From Gordonia soli NBRC 108243 (GTDB lineage: Bacteria > Actinomycetota > Actinomycetes > Mycobacteriales > Mycobacteriaceae), in contig NZ_BANX01000011.1 of NCBI RefSeq assembly GCF_000334455.1, positions 393,186 through 457,185 of the forward strand: a stretch of 64,000 nucleotides of DNA, given 5' to 3'. Under the pieces are notes generated by a model. It did no database searches. It was not told the DNA's origin and saw nothing but the letters and a program-made list of their open reading frames with translations. Below are positions 1-8,106 of the stretch, piece after piece. Each line of letters begins with the position of its first letter. The first letter of the stretch is position 1. The translations under genes and the position numbers were made by a program.

Positions 1-1305
1 CACGATCATGTCCTTGGTGCGGTCGACGATGTACCAGAAGCCGTCGGCGTCCTCACGTGCCACGTCACCGGTGCGGAGCCATCCGTCCTTGAAGGTGTCC
101 GCGGTCTGCTCGGGCAGACCCCAGTAACCGCCTGCGAGCAATGGACCGGCGACGCAGATCTCACCGGGCTCGCCCTGCGCCACCGGCTTGTCGTCGGGCC
201 CGAGCAGCGCAGTCCGCAGGAACGCCGACGGTCGACCGCAGCTGCTGAGTCGTCGATGGTCGTCGTCACCGGTCGGATGGTCGCGCTTGGCGAGATAGCT
301 GATCACCATCGGCGCCTCGGACTGTCCGTAGTACTGCGCGAAGATCGGGCCGAATCGCTCGATGGCCTCGGCCAGCCGCACCGGGTTGATTGCCGATGCC
401 CCGTAGTAGACGGTCTCCAGCGACGACAGGTCGCGAGTGCGCGAGTCCGGATGGTCCATCAGGGCGTAGAGCATCGACGGGACCAGCATGGTCGCGGTGA
501 TGCGCTCTTCCTCGATGGTGCGCAGGACCTCGGCCGGGTCGAACTTGCCGAGCACCACCATCGAGCCGCCCTTGATCAGCGTCGGCACGAAGAAGGCCGC
601 GCCCGCATGCGAGAGCGGGGTACACATCAGGAACCGCGGATTCTCCGGCCATTCCCATTCCGACAGCTGTATCTGCGTCATGGTCGACATCGCCCGAGCC
701 GTGCCGATGACGCCCTTGGGCTTACCGGTGGTGCCGCCGGTGTAAGTGATCGACACGACGTGATCCGGCGAGAGTTCCGCTGCCACCAAGGGTTTCGGCT
801 CGAAGAGGTCGGCTTCGGCGATGACGTCGCGGCCGTGTGCCGACAGTTCGTCGGGCACCGGGCCCAGCGTCAGGACCTGCTTGAGGCTCGGGACCTTGTC
901 GAGCAACGCCACCGCCCGCTCCACGAACATCGGCACGGGGTCGATGACGAGCGTCGTCACGCCGGCGTCGGAGAGCACGTAGGCGTGGTCGTCGAGTGAT
1001 CCGAGCGGGTGCAGCGCGGTGCGCCGCCAGCCCTGTGTCTGACCGGCGCCGATCACCAGCAGGACCTCCGGCCGGTTCAGCGACAACAGGCCGACTGCGG
1101 TGCCCGAGCCGGCCCCGAGGGACTCGAACGCCTGGATGTAGCGACTGATGGCGGCGGCCATCTCGCCACCGGTCAGCTCTGCGTCACCGAGGACGAGGAC
1201 GTTGCGCTCGGCGTGCCGCTTGAGCGCGGCCACCATCAGGTCGCCCAGGTGGGTGCCGCCGCGCAGATGATCGAACTCGGACTGACTCTGGAGTGCATCG
1301 GTCAT
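1..1305 (-). CDS. acyl-CoA ligase (FadD8-like), 3' end cut by window
   Basis: An AMP-forming acyl/aryl-CoA synthetase of the ANL superfamily that should couple a carboxylate to CoA through an acyl-AMP. The 435 codons visible run off the window edge without a stop. They include the P-loop-like ATP motif TYTGGTTGKPKG (about residue 188), the YYGQSEAP motif, and the GEICVAGP and WLRTGDVA motifs near the C-terminus. ATG at 1303-1305 begins MTDALQSQSEF. Composition resembles the mycobacterial FadD8 group; that subfamily label is recognition only. The gene lies beside the KstR2 steroid cluster, and a palindrome about 100 bp upstream (1407-1420) resembles a KstR operator, so a role in sterol or side-chain catabolism is plausible but inferred. 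Confidence 0.85.
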   Translation of the reverse strand, partial: MTDALQSQSEFDHLRGGTHLGDLMVAALKRHAERNVLVLGDAELTGGEMAAAISRYIQAFESLGAGSGTAVGLLSLNRPEVLLVIGAGQTQGWRRTALHPLGSLDDHAYVLSDAGVTTLVIDPVPMFVERAVALLDKVPSLKQVLTLGPVPDELSAHGRDVIAEADLFEPKPLVAAELSPDHVVSITYTGGTTGKPKGVIGTARAMSTMTQIQLSEWEWPENPRFLMCTPLSHAGAAFFVPTLIKGGSMVVLGKFDPAEVLRTIEEERITATMLVPSMLYALMDHPDSRTRDLSSLETVYYGASAINPVRLAEAIERFGPIFAQYYGQSEAPMVISYLAKRDHPTGDDDHRRLSSCGRPSAFLRTALLGPDDKPVAQGEPGEICVAGPLLAGGYWGLPEQTADTFKDGWLRTGDVAREDADGFWYIVDRTKDMIV

Positions 1306-1406
1306 GCTCTACAGACTAGGACGTGTTACAGAAGTACGGAAGACATACCCCCGAAATGGCGTCGTTGACATGCTGTTTCTATCCACAGGCCGCCATCAGC
1401 GCATGT

Positions 1407-1420
1407 AAGAACATGTTCTA
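1407..1420. promoter_or_regulatory. palindromic operator, KstR-like
   Basis: A perfect 12-bp palindrome AGAACATGTTCT lies at 1408-1419 in the 227-bp gap between the divergent acyl-CoA ligase and GNAT-fusion genes. It fits the KstR (cholesterol regulon) pattern TnnAACnnGTTnnA except for the first T. The spacing GAAC-AT-GTTC is too short for an actinobacterial LexA box. Assignment to KstR is inference from the motif and from the neighbouring steroid genes. Confidence 0.45.
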
Positions 1421-1532
1421 ATTATATGCAGCGGCCGTCGGCAAGAGCCGTGAGCCGGGAGCCCCGCGGACCGGCGTCGCGTTTCCCGTCGAGCACACGC
1501 GGACATCGTCGCGCTCCATTAGGATTCGGAGC

Positions 1533-2189
1533 ATGACCGATCTCGACCGCACGGCCCAGCGCCGCGACATCACCGACGCCCTCCTCACCGCCCTCGAGCG
1601 CCGCCACGAGGTCCTCGACGCCATCGTCGAGGCCGACGACCGGACCGCAGCAGTCGCCGCCATCGCCACCCTCCTGGGCAAGTCGCAGCTCGGCGCCGAA
1701 GCCGTGCTCGGCATGTCCCTGGACCAGCTGACCAAGGACGAGCGCCGCAAGAACCAGGCCGAACTCGACGACCTGAACTCGTCGATCACCTTCACGCTCG
1801 CCGAGCGTCCCGCTAGCAGTGGCGACAATCTCGACCTGCGTCCGTTCTCCGCCGATGCCGACGCCGACCTGTTCGGGGTCCGCACCCAGGAACTGGGTGT
1901 CGCGGGCGACGGATCGGGTCAACCGGCCGGCGACCTCGGCGACGAGCTGACCAAGGCAACCGACCGGGTGGCCGCAGAGGAGGCCGTGTGGCTGGTCGCC
2001 CTCGAGGGACCGACCAAGGTCGGCTTCGTCTTCGGCGAACTGACCGACGGCGAGATCGACGTCCGGATCTGGATTCATCCCGACCATCGCAAGCACGGTT
2101 ACGGTACTGCCGCACTGCGGAAGTCGCGCTCGGAGATGGCCGCGTACTTCCCCGGTGTACCGATGGTGGTGCGCGCGCCCGGCGCCTGA
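1533..2189 (+). CDS. GyrA-tip-like coiled domain fused to GNAT acetyltransferase domain
   Basis: A 218-aa protein of unknown substrate. Residues about 8-85 read like the coiled-coil tip of the GyrA/ParC breakage-reunion domain: a helix LLTALERRHEVLDAIVEAD, then GKSQLGAEAVLGMSLDQLT, then ERRKNQAEL. This corresponds to the LSExQAQAILxMRLxxLT-LE segment of topoisomerases. Residues about 150-215 look like a GNAT fold: WLVALEG, GFVFGEL, IDVRIWIHPDHRKHGYGTAAL, where the last segment matches the acetyl-CoA-binding R/Q-x-x-G-x-G/A loop. ATG at 1533 follows a purine-rich stretch. A perfect hairpin at 2231-2265 ends it. No gyrase active site is present, so topoisomerase activity is not expected. The fusion reading is from motif recognition. 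Confidence 0.7.
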   Translation: MTDLDRTAQRRDITDALLTALERRHEVLDAIVEADDRTAAVAAIATLLGKSQLGAEAVLGMSLDQLTKDERRKNQAELDDLNSSITFTLAERPASSGDNLDLRPFSADADADLFGVRTQELGVAGDGSGQPAGDLGDELTKATDRVAAEEAVWLVALEGPTKVGFVFGELTDGEIDVRIWIHPDHRKHGYGTAALRKSRSEMAAYFPGVPMVVRAPGA

Positions 2190-2230
2190 CCGCGAGGTCG
2201 CCACGTCAGGAGGTCGGCCGAACAGCGACG

Positions 2231-2265
2231 AATGCGCCCGGATGCTCTGAGCATCCGGGCGCATT
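2231..2265. terminator. bidirectional hairpin terminator
   Basis: A perfect 16-bp stem (2231-2246 with 2250-2265) closes a 3-nt loop. It sits between the convergent GNAT-fusion gene and the NTF2-like gene and can serve both strands. No clear T-run follows, as is usual in high-GC actinobacteria. Confidence 0.75.
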
Positions 2266-2290
2266 CCCCTTCTCAAGGCCATGCGTCTAC

Positions 2291-2674
2291 TCAGGGCACG
2301 CGACGCGGGGGGCCGAAACGCGCGACGATGGCGCGGATGCGATCGTCCTCGTCCACCACGAACGTCTCCCTGACCTCCGCGGCCAGGGACAGGGCCTTCG
2401 GTCGGACGTGCACCAGGTACCGCGTCGCGACCGAATGACCGTCGACGGTCGCGCTGAACTCGCTGATCCGATGGATCAGCCGGAACTGCGGCCCCCGCGC
2501 GAGACTGCGGAGGATGTGCGGACCGTTGCGGCCGGTCTTGAGACCGAACTCGACCCTGGTGCAGTCCGGATGCACCGAGACATCGCCGGCGTCGTGACTG
2601 ACCAGCGCGTCCACGTAGGCGCGCGCCGCGGCCACCCGTCGGTCGGCGGATGCCGAGCCGTGATCAGCGGGCAC
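2291..2674 (-). CDS. SnoaL/NTF2-like small protein
   Basis: A 127-aa protein with the look of a DUF8021/SnoaL-like NTF2 fold: an N-terminal helix ADRRVAAARAYVDALVSHDAGDVSVHPDCTR (residues about 10-40) and later beta strands ending in FVVDEDDRIRAIVARFG. Some members are isomerases or hydrolases and others only bind ligands, so the reaction is not assignable. Its start overlaps the 3' end of the upstream SDR gene by 11 bp, so it is the last gene of the minus-strand KstR2 operon (SDR, SDR, this gene). A role in ring C/D catabolism is inferred from that position. Confidence 0.65.
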   Translation of the reverse strand: MPADHGSASADRRVAAARAYVDALVSHDAGDVSVHPDCTRVEFGLKTGRNGPHILRSLARGPQFRLIHRISEFSATVDGHSVATRYLVHVRPKALSLAAEVRETFVVDEDDRIRAIVARFGPPRRVP

Positions 2675-3560
2675 CGTAGACCGGCATCGGAACCGGCGCC
2701 TTCGTCAGGATCTCCTCGACCACTGGTCCGAGCTCACTCGGCTCCCACCGGGAACCCTTGTCGCTCTCCGCGCTTCGTTGCCACCCGTCGGCGACGGAGA
2801 TCTTGCCGCCCTCCACCTCGAACACCCGGCCGGTCACCGACCCCGATTCGAGAGACCCGAGCCAGACGACCAGCGGTGAGACGTTGGCCGGGTCCATCGC
2901 GTCGAAGGAACCGTCGGCGGGTGCTGCCATCTGGGCCGCCATGGCCTCGCCGGCACCCATCGTCATCTGCGTCCGGGCGGCGGGGGCGATCGCGTTCACG
3001 GTGACACCGTAGCCGCCCAACTCGGCGGCCGCCTGGACCGTCAGCGCCGCGATCCCGGCCTTCGCCGACGCATAGTTGCCCTGGCCGACCGAGCCGTACA
3101 GTCCCGCACCGGAACTGGTGTTCACGATCCGCGCCTGTGGCTGGTCACCCGCCTTGGACTGCGCACGCCAGTACGCTCCGGCATGCCGGAGCGTCGCGAA
3201 ATGTCCCTTGAGGTGCACGCGGATCACCGCATCCCATTCGTCCTCCGACATCGACACCAGCATCCGGTCACGCACGAAACCCGCGTTGTTGACCAGGATG
3301 TCGAGTCGGCCGAACTCGCGGACCGCGGTGTCGACCAGTCGGGCCGCGCCGTCCCAGTCGGCGACGTCGGCGGAGTCGACCACCGCCGAGCCCCCGGCCG
3401 CGACGATCTCCTCGACGACCGCGCCGGCCGCGTCGGCCGCGAAATCGTTGACGACCACCCGGGCGCCGTCGGCGGCGAAGGCCAGCGCGTGCGCGCGCCC
3501 GATCCCCTGCCCGGCGCCGGTCACGATCGCGACGCGTCCCTCGTTCAGCTTGGTACCCAA
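2664..3560 (-). CDS. SDR-family dehydrogenase, Rv3548c-like
   Basis: A short-chain dehydrogenase/reductase of 298 aa, similar in layout to M. tuberculosis Rv3548c of the KstR2 regulon and to the 17-beta-HSD type 4 dehydrogenase domain. The NAD(P)-binding motif TGAGQGIG lies at about residues 15-22, NNAG at about 91-94, and the catalytic Ser (NTSSGAG) and Tyr/Lys (YASAK) near 147-166. It probably oxidises a hydroxyacyl-CoA intermediate of HIP breakdown; the exact substrate is not shown by the sequence. It is second in a three-gene minus-strand operon, 29 bp after the first SDR and overlapping the small NTF2-like gene. Confidence 0.85.
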   Translation of the reverse strand: MGTKLNEGRVAIVTGAGQGIGRAHALAFAADGARVVVNDFAADAAGAVVEEIVAAGGSAVVDSADVADWDGAARLVDTAVREFGRLDILVNNAGFVRDRMLVSMSEDEWDAVIRVHLKGHFATLRHAGAYWRAQSKAGDQPQARIVNTSSGAGLYGSVGQGNYASAKAGIAALTVQAAAELGGYGVTVNAIAPAARTQMTMGAGEAMAAQMAAPADGSFDAMDPANVSPLVVWLGSLESGSVTGRVFEVEGGKISVADGWQRSAESDKGSRWEPSELGPVVEEILTKAPVPMPVYGAR

Positions 3561-3589
3561 CGTTTCTCCTCTTCCGACTCCGGATGGTC

Positions 3590-4366
3590 CTAGACGTCGT
3601 TGCCTGCGGTGGCCGCCTGCAGGAAGGCGGGCTTCTCACCACCACCGTGCACGGTCAGGGTGGAGCCGCTGACGTACGCGGCCAGTGGCGAGAGCAGGAA
3701 GGCGACCGCGTTCCCGACGTCCACCGGCGACGCCAGCCGCCCCATCGGGATGGTGCTGCCGACTGCTGCGATGCCGTCGGCGTCGCCGTAGTGCAACTGC
3801 GACTGTTCGGTCTCGACGGGTCCGGCCACCACGGAGTTGACCCGCACCCGAGGCGCCCACTCGACGGCCAGCGACCCCATCAGGTTGTCCAGACCGGCCT
3901 TGGCCGCGCCATAGGCGGAGGTCCCCGGCGACGGCCGGTGGCCGCTCACGCTGGACACGTTGACGATGACCCCGCCGTCGTCCTGGGTCTGCATCACCGC
4001 GTTGGCCGCCCGCGCGACGATCAACGGCGCCAACAGGTTCAGCTCGACGATCTTGCCCGCGAACCGGTTGGATGCGTCCGCGGCCAGGGCGAAGGGCGAG
4101 CCGCCCGCGTTGTTCACCACACCGTCCAGCCGACCGTGGCGCGCCACGATGCCCTCGACCATCGCGGCGACGGCATCTTCGTCACGCACGTCGCAGGCGA
4201 CGACATCGACGTCGGCACCATCGGCGGGCGTGCGTGCGCAGACCACGGGGACCGCGCCGAGACCCGCGAGCACCGCACTGATTCCGGCTCCGACGCCGCG
4301 GACACCACCCGTGACCAGGACGACCTTCTTCTCCAGGCCGAGATCGATGCCACCGTCGCCGTACAT
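3590..4366 (-). CDS. SDR-family dehydrogenase, Rv3549c-like
   Basis: A 258-aa short-chain dehydrogenase matching Rv3549c in position and layout. It has TGGVRGVG near the N-terminus, NNAGG, the catalytic NVSSVSG Ser and the YGAAK Tyr/Lys. The reading frame stays open to 4387, but ATG 4364-4366 is chosen because a TAGGGT -10 hexamer (4374-4379) lies exactly 7 nt upstream, which implies a leaderless mRNA, and because the longer start would place the KstR2 operator (4386-4405) against the coding region. First gene of the minus-strand arm, divergent from echA20; expected to be derepressed when KstR2 binds HIP-CoA. Confidence 0.85.
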   Translation of the reverse strand: MYGDGGIDLGLEKKVVLVTGGVRGVGAGISAVLAGLGAVPVVCARTPADGADVDVVACDVRDEDAVAAMVEGIVARHGRLDGVVNNAGGSPFALAADASNRFAGKIVELNLLAPLIVARAANAVMQTQDDGGVIVNVSSVSGHRPSPGTSAYGAAKAGLDNLMGSLAVEWAPRVRVNSVVAGPVETEQSQLHYGDADGIAAVGSTIPMGRLASPVDVGNAVAFLLSPLAAYVSGSTLTVHGGGEKPAFLQAATAGNDV

Positions 4367-4373
4367 GGGTGCT

Positions 4374-4405
4374 ACCCTACCAAACAACCAAGCACTTGCT
4401 TGGTT
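4374..4405. promoter_or_regulatory. KstR2 operator and divergent promoter, Rv3549c-like/echA20
   Basis: The operator AACCAAGCACTTGCTTGGTT lies at 4386-4405. Its core matches the published KstR2 pattern AnCAAGnnCTTGnT at every fixed base. On the minus strand a -10 element TAGGGT (4374-4379) follows, so the operator covers roughly -20 to -39 of a leaderless transcript starting at the SDR start codon. On the plus strand echA20 begins 24 nt downstream with its own ribosome binding site. One site can therefore repress both arms. Confidence 0.9.
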
Positions 4406-4428
4406 GAGCCACGAGGAAAGGGGCTGGT

Positions 4429-5211
4429 GTGCCCATCACCACGACACGATCCGACACCGGGATCGTGACCGTCACCGTGGACTTCCCGCCGGTCAACGCC
4501 TTGCCGTCGGCGGCGTGGTTCGAGCTGGGCGAGACCATCCTGAGCGTGGGCGCCGACCCCGGCACCCGGGTCGTGATCCTCCGAGCCGAGGGTCGGGGGT
4601 TCAATGCGGGCGTCGACATCAAAGAGATGCAGGCCACCGAGGGCTTCGACGCGCTCATCGGCGCGAACCGCGGCTGCGCGGTCGCGTTCGGCGCCGTCTA
4701 CGACTGCGCGGTCCCGGTCATCGTGGCCGTCAACGGATTCTGCGTCGGTGGCGGAATCGGCCTGGTCGGCAACGCCGACGTCATCGTCGCCTCCGACGAC
4801 GCCGTCTTCGGCCTACCGGAGGTCGACCGCGGCGCGTTGGGTGCCGCAACACATCTCGCTCGCCTGGTGCCTCAGCATCTGATGCGGACGCTGTACTACA
4901 CGGCGCAGAACGTCACCGCGCAGCAGCTCGAGCACTTCGGCTCCGTCTACCGTGTCGTGCCGCGCGAGGAGCTGCTCGATGCGGCCCTCGACATCGCCGA
5001 GAAGATCGCCGCCAAGGACACCCGTGTGATCCGGGCGGCCAAGGAAGCGATCAACGGCATCGATCCGGTCGACGTCAAGACCAGCTACCGACTCGAGCAG
5101 GGCTACACCTTCGAACTCAACCTGGCCGGGGTGTCCGACGAGCACCGGGACGCATTCGTGACCACCGGCAAACCTGCCACCACCGGCACCGGCGCGAGAG
5201 GAGAGGCCTGA
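4429..5211 (+). CDS. echA20: EchA20, steroid ring-opening crotonase-family hydrolase
   Basis: A crotonase-superfamily enzyme of 260 aa. In M. tuberculosis EchA20 hydrolytically opens the last cyclopentane ring (ring D) of the HIP-derived CoA thioester, giving COCHEA-CoA, the substrate of IpdAB (established for the family). The crotonase oxyanion-hole segments are visible as RAEGRGFNAGVDIKEM (about residues 50-65) and VNGFCVGGGIGLVGNADV (about 103-120). GTG at 4429 is preceded by a purine-rich ribosome binding site at 4413-4423. Its TGA overlaps the ATG of ipdA, so the four genes echA20-ipdA-ipdB-ipdC form one translationally coupled operon behind a KstR2 operator. Confidence 0.92.
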   Translation: MPITTTRSDTGIVTVTVDFPPVNALPSAAWFELGETILSVGADPGTRVVILRAEGRGFNAGVDIKEMQATEGFDALIGANRGCAVAFGAVYDCAVPVIVAVNGFCVGGGIGLVGNADVIVASDDAVFGLPEVDRGALGAATHLARLVPQHLMRTLYYTAQNVTAQQLEHFGSVYRVVPREELLDAALDIAEKIAAKDTRVIRAAKEAINGIDPVDVKTSYRLEQGYTFELNLAGVSDEHRDAFVTTGKPATTGTGARGEA

Positions 5212-6146
5212 TGCCCGCTGCCCCCAAGGACAAGACCAGCACGCTCGACGACGTGATCGGCGAGCTGCGTGACGGGATGACGATCGGGATCGGCGGCTGG
5301 GGTTCACGCCGCAAACCGATGGCACTCGTCCGCGCACTCGCGCGGTCGGACGTCAAGGACCTGACCGTGGTCACCTACGGCGGCCCCGACCTCGGGTTGC
5401 TCTGCGCCGCAGGCAAGGTGAGCAAGGCCTACTACGGGTTCGTCTCACTGGACTCGCCACCGTTCTACGATCCGTGGTTCGCCCGTGCGCGCACCACCGG
5501 GACCATCACGGTCCGCGAGATGGACGAGGGAATGGTCAAGTGCGGACTCGAGGCGGCAGCGGCCCGGTTGCCGTTCCTGCCGATCCGTGCGGGCCTCGGC
5601 TCCGACGTCGTCGAGTTCTGGGAGGGCGAGCTCCAGACCGTCACCTCGCCGTACCCGGACGCCGACGGACGCACGCAGACGTTGATCGCCATGCCGGCAT
5701 TGAGACTCGACGCGGCCTTCGTCCATCTCGACCTCGCCGACAGTCGCGGCAACGCCGCTTACACCGGCGTCGACCCCTACTTCGACGACCTCTTCTGTGC
5801 TGCCGCCGATCGCCGCTACCTCGAGACCGACCAGCTGGTCTCCACCGAGGTGCTGGTGAAGTCGGTTCCGACACAACGTCTGCTGCTGAACCGGATGAAC
5901 GTCGACCGCGTGGTGCACGCCCCCAACGGCGCGCACTTCACCTTCGCCGGCGCCGCGAACAATGCAGCCGGTGCGAACGTCACGGCCGACTACGGGCGGG
6001 ACGAGGCATTCCAGCGCTTTTATGTCGAGTCGACGAAGGACGCCGAGACCTGGACGGCGTTCTCCGAACGGTTCCTGGTCGTCGACGAGGAGACCTACCA
6101 ACGCGAGATCGAGGCCTGGCGCACCGAGCAGGAGGAGGCCAAGTGA
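5211..6146 (+). CDS. ipdA: IpdA, ring-C-opening hydrolase subunit alpha
   Basis: The alpha subunit (311 aa) of the heteromeric IpdAB enzyme, which has a class I CoA-transferase fold but acts as a hydrolase that opens ring C of COCHEA-CoA. The N-terminal glycine segment GMTIGIGGWGSRRKP (about 22-36) is typical of the CoA-transferase alpha fold, and the acidic segment VREMDEGM at about 101-108 lies where a functionally essential glutamate has been reported for IpdA. ATG 5211 overlaps the echA20 stop and GTG of ipdB overlaps this stop (GTGA). The frame is open far upstream, but that region is antisense to other genes. Confidence 0.93.
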   Translation: MPAAPKDKTSTLDDVIGELRDGMTIGIGGWGSRRKPMALVRALARSDVKDLTVVTYGGPDLGLLCAAGKVSKAYYGFVSLDSPPFYDPWFARARTTGTITVREMDEGMVKCGLEAAAARLPFLPIRAGLGSDVVEFWEGELQTVTSPYPDADGRTQTLIAMPALRLDAAFVHLDLADSRGNAAYTGVDPYFDDLFCAAADRRYLETDQLVSTEVLVKSVPTQRLLLNRMNVDRVVHAPNGAHFTFAGAANNAAGANVTADYGRDEAFQRFYVESTKDAETWTAFSERFLVVDEETYQREIEAWRTEQEEAK

Positions 6147-6907
6147 CCGACACCGTCACCGACACCGACATCACGCGCGCCGAGGTGTGCGTCGTCGCCT
6201 GTGCCGAGATCTTCTCCGGCGCAGGCGAGATCATGGCATCCCCGATGGCGCCGACCCCACTCATCGGCGCACGGCTGGCGCGCCTGACCACGGAGCCGGA
6301 TCTGCTCATCACCGACGGCGAGGCACTGATCTTCGCCGACACCCCGGCCGTCGGCGCATCCGGCCCCATCGAGGGATGGATGCCGTTCCGCAAGGTCTTC
6401 GATGTCGTCGCCTCCGGCCGACGGCACGTGGTGATGGGTGCCAACCAGATCGACCGGCACGGCAACCAGAACCTGTCGGCCTTCGGTCCGCTGCAGCAAC
6501 CCACCCGACAGATGTTCGGTGTCCGGGGGGCTCCCGGCAACACCGTGAACCATCCGACCAGCTACTGGGTGGCGCGGCACTCGACCCGCGTCTTCGGCGA
6601 CTCCGTCGACATCGTCTCGGGCGTCGGCTACGACCAGATCGACCCGGAGAACCCCGCTTTCGACGATCTCGACATCCATCGGGTGGTCACCAACCTCGGC
6701 GTCTTCGACTTCGGCGGCCCCGACCACACGTTCCGGGCGCTCTCCCTGCATCCGGGTGTGACCGTCGCCGAGGTCGCCGAGAACACCGGCTTCGAGGTCG
6801 CCGATCTCGACAAGGCGCCGCACACCCGGCTGCCCACCGACGAAGAACTGACCCTGATCCGAGAGGTCTTGGATCCCAAGGGTGTCCGGAATCGAGAAGT
6901 GAGATGA
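6143..6907 (+). CDS. ipdB: IpdB, ring-C-opening hydrolase subunit beta
   Basis: The beta subunit (254 aa) partnering IpdA. CoA-transferase beta-fold signatures are visible as the N-terminal EVCVVACAEIFSGAGEIMASPM segment (residues about 12-33) and the central VVMGANQIDRHGNQNLS segment (about 94-110). The usual acyl-glutamyl thioester glutamate of true CoA transferases is not evident, which agrees with the hydrolase role known for IpdAB. GTG at 6143-6145 overlaps the ipdA stop in GTGA, and the stop overlaps ATGA of ipdC. Confidence 0.93.
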   Translation: MTDTVTDTDITRAEVCVVACAEIFSGAGEIMASPMAPTPLIGARLARLTTEPDLLITDGEALIFADTPAVGASGPIEGWMPFRKVFDVVASGRRHVVMGANQIDRHGNQNLSAFGPLQQPTRQMFGVRGAPGNTVNHPTSYWVARHSTRVFGDSVDIVSGVGYDQIDPENPAFDDLDIHRVVTNLGVFDFGGPDHTFRALSLHPGVTVAEVAENTGFEVADLDKAPHTRLPTDEELTLIREVLDPKGVRNREVR

Positions 6908-8100
6908 CCTCCGTCGACTCGACCGCGTCCTCATCCCCGGCGACCGGGACACCCTCGACCACCTCGACTGCGACCACTACGACGGCGACCACCTCGACTG
7001 CGGCGCCGAGCCGGGCGGCAGCGCTGTCGACGAGGTTCACCGAGCTCGTCGGGATCGAGTACCCGATCGTCCAGACCGGCATGGGGTGGGTTTCGGGGCC
7101 GTCGCTGACCGCGGCGACCTCCAATGCCGGCGGGCTGGGCATCCTGGCGTCGGCAACCATGACCTACGACGAACTCGAAGCCGCGATCGCCAAGACGAAG
7201 TCGGCGACCGACAAACCGTTCGGTGTGAACATCCGCGCGGACGCCACCGACGCCGACGAACGGATCGACCTGCTGATCCGCGAGCAGGTCCGGGTCGCAT
7301 CCTTCGCGCTGGCACCCAAGCAAGAGCTGATCGCCAAGCTCAAGGACCACGGAGTGGTCGTCATCCCGTCCATCGGTGCGGCCAAACACGCGGTCAAGGT
7401 GGCCTCCTGGGGTGCCGACGCGGTGATCGTGCAGGGTGGCGAGGGCGGTGGCCACACCGGCCCGGTCGCGACCACGCTGCTGCTGCCGTCCGTGCTGGAC
7501 GCCCTGTCGGCCAAGGGCATCGACATGCCGGTGGTCGCAGCAGGCGGCTTCTTCGACGGCCGGGGCCTGACCGCGGCACTCGCCTACGGCGCCGAGGGGG
7601 TCGCGATGGGTACCCGGTTCCTGCTGACCTCCGACAGCGCCGTCCCGGACTCGGTCAAACAGGAGTACATCCAGCGCGGCCTCGGTGACACCGTGGTGTC
7701 GACGAAGGTCGACGGCATGCCGCATCGCGTGCTGCGGACCCGACTCGTCGACGCGCTCGAGAGCGGGAGTCGGGTGCGGGCGCTGACCGCGGCGGCCCGC
7801 AACGCCAACGAGTTCAAGCAGATGACCGGCATGAAGTGGACAACCATGCTGCGCGACGGTCGGTCGATGAGGAAGTCCGGTGACCGGACCTGGCAGCAGA
7901 TCATCATGGCGGGCAACACTCCGATGCTGCTCCGCGCGGGCCTCGTCGAGGGTGACACGGGCGCCGGCGTGCTGGCGTCGGGTCAGGTGGTCGGGATGAT
8001 CGACGACCTACCCAGCTGCGACGACCTGATCCAGTCGATCATGACCGGCGCCCACGACCGTCTGGCCGCACTCGGCGCCCTCTCCCAGCCGAATCCGTAG
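6904..8100 (+). CDS. ipdC: IpdC, NMO-like flavin oxidoreductase of steroid ring catabolism
   Basis: A 398-aa FMN-binding TIM-barrel protein of the nitronate monooxygenase-like family. IpdC is required for the last steps of steroid ring C/D breakdown between FadE30-type dehydrogenation and ring opening. It shows YPIVQTGMGWVSGPSLTAA at about residues 52-70, the GADAVIVQGGEGGGHTG phosphate-binding loop and AAGGFFDGRGLTAALAYGAEGVAMGTRF. Residues 2-40 are an unusual Ser/Thr/Ala run, mostly TTT/TST, that is not part of the fold; a 16-bp direct repeat (6957-6972 and 6987-7002) lies in its coding DNA. ATG 6904 overlaps the ipdB stop; a later start would still leave the fold intact. Confidence 0.92.
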   Translation: MTSVDSTASSSPATGTPSTTSTATTTTATTSTAAPSRAAALSTRFTELVGIEYPIVQTGMGWVSGPSLTAATSNAGGLGILASATMTYDELEAAIAKTKSATDKPFGVNIRADATDADERIDLLIREQVRVASFALAPKQELIAKLKDHGVVVIPSIGAAKHAVKVASWGADAVIVQGGEGGGHTGPVATTLLLPSVLDALSAKGIDMPVVAAGGFFDGRGLTAALAYGAEGVAMGTRFLLTSDSAVPDSVKQEYIQRGLGDTVVSTKVDGMPHRVLRTRLVDALESGSRVRALTAAARNANEFKQMTGMKWTTMLRDGRSMRKSGDRTWQQIIMAGNTPMLLRAGLVEGDTGAGVLASGQVVGMIDDLPSCDDLIQSIMTGAHDRLAALGALSQPNP

Positions 8101-8106
8101 CAGTTC

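Noticed and set aside
256..999. Plus-strand 247-codon ORF at the left edge
   Set aside because: Antisense of the acyl-CoA ligase, whose motifs are unambiguous.
1408..1419. LexA/SOS box
   Set aside because: Spacing between GAAC and GTTC is 2 nt rather than the 4 nt of the actinobacterial LexA motif.
1422..2282. Minus-strand 286-codon ORF opposite the GNAT fusion
   Set aside because: Antisense shadow; composition and lack of homology argue against it, and the plus frame has clear domains.
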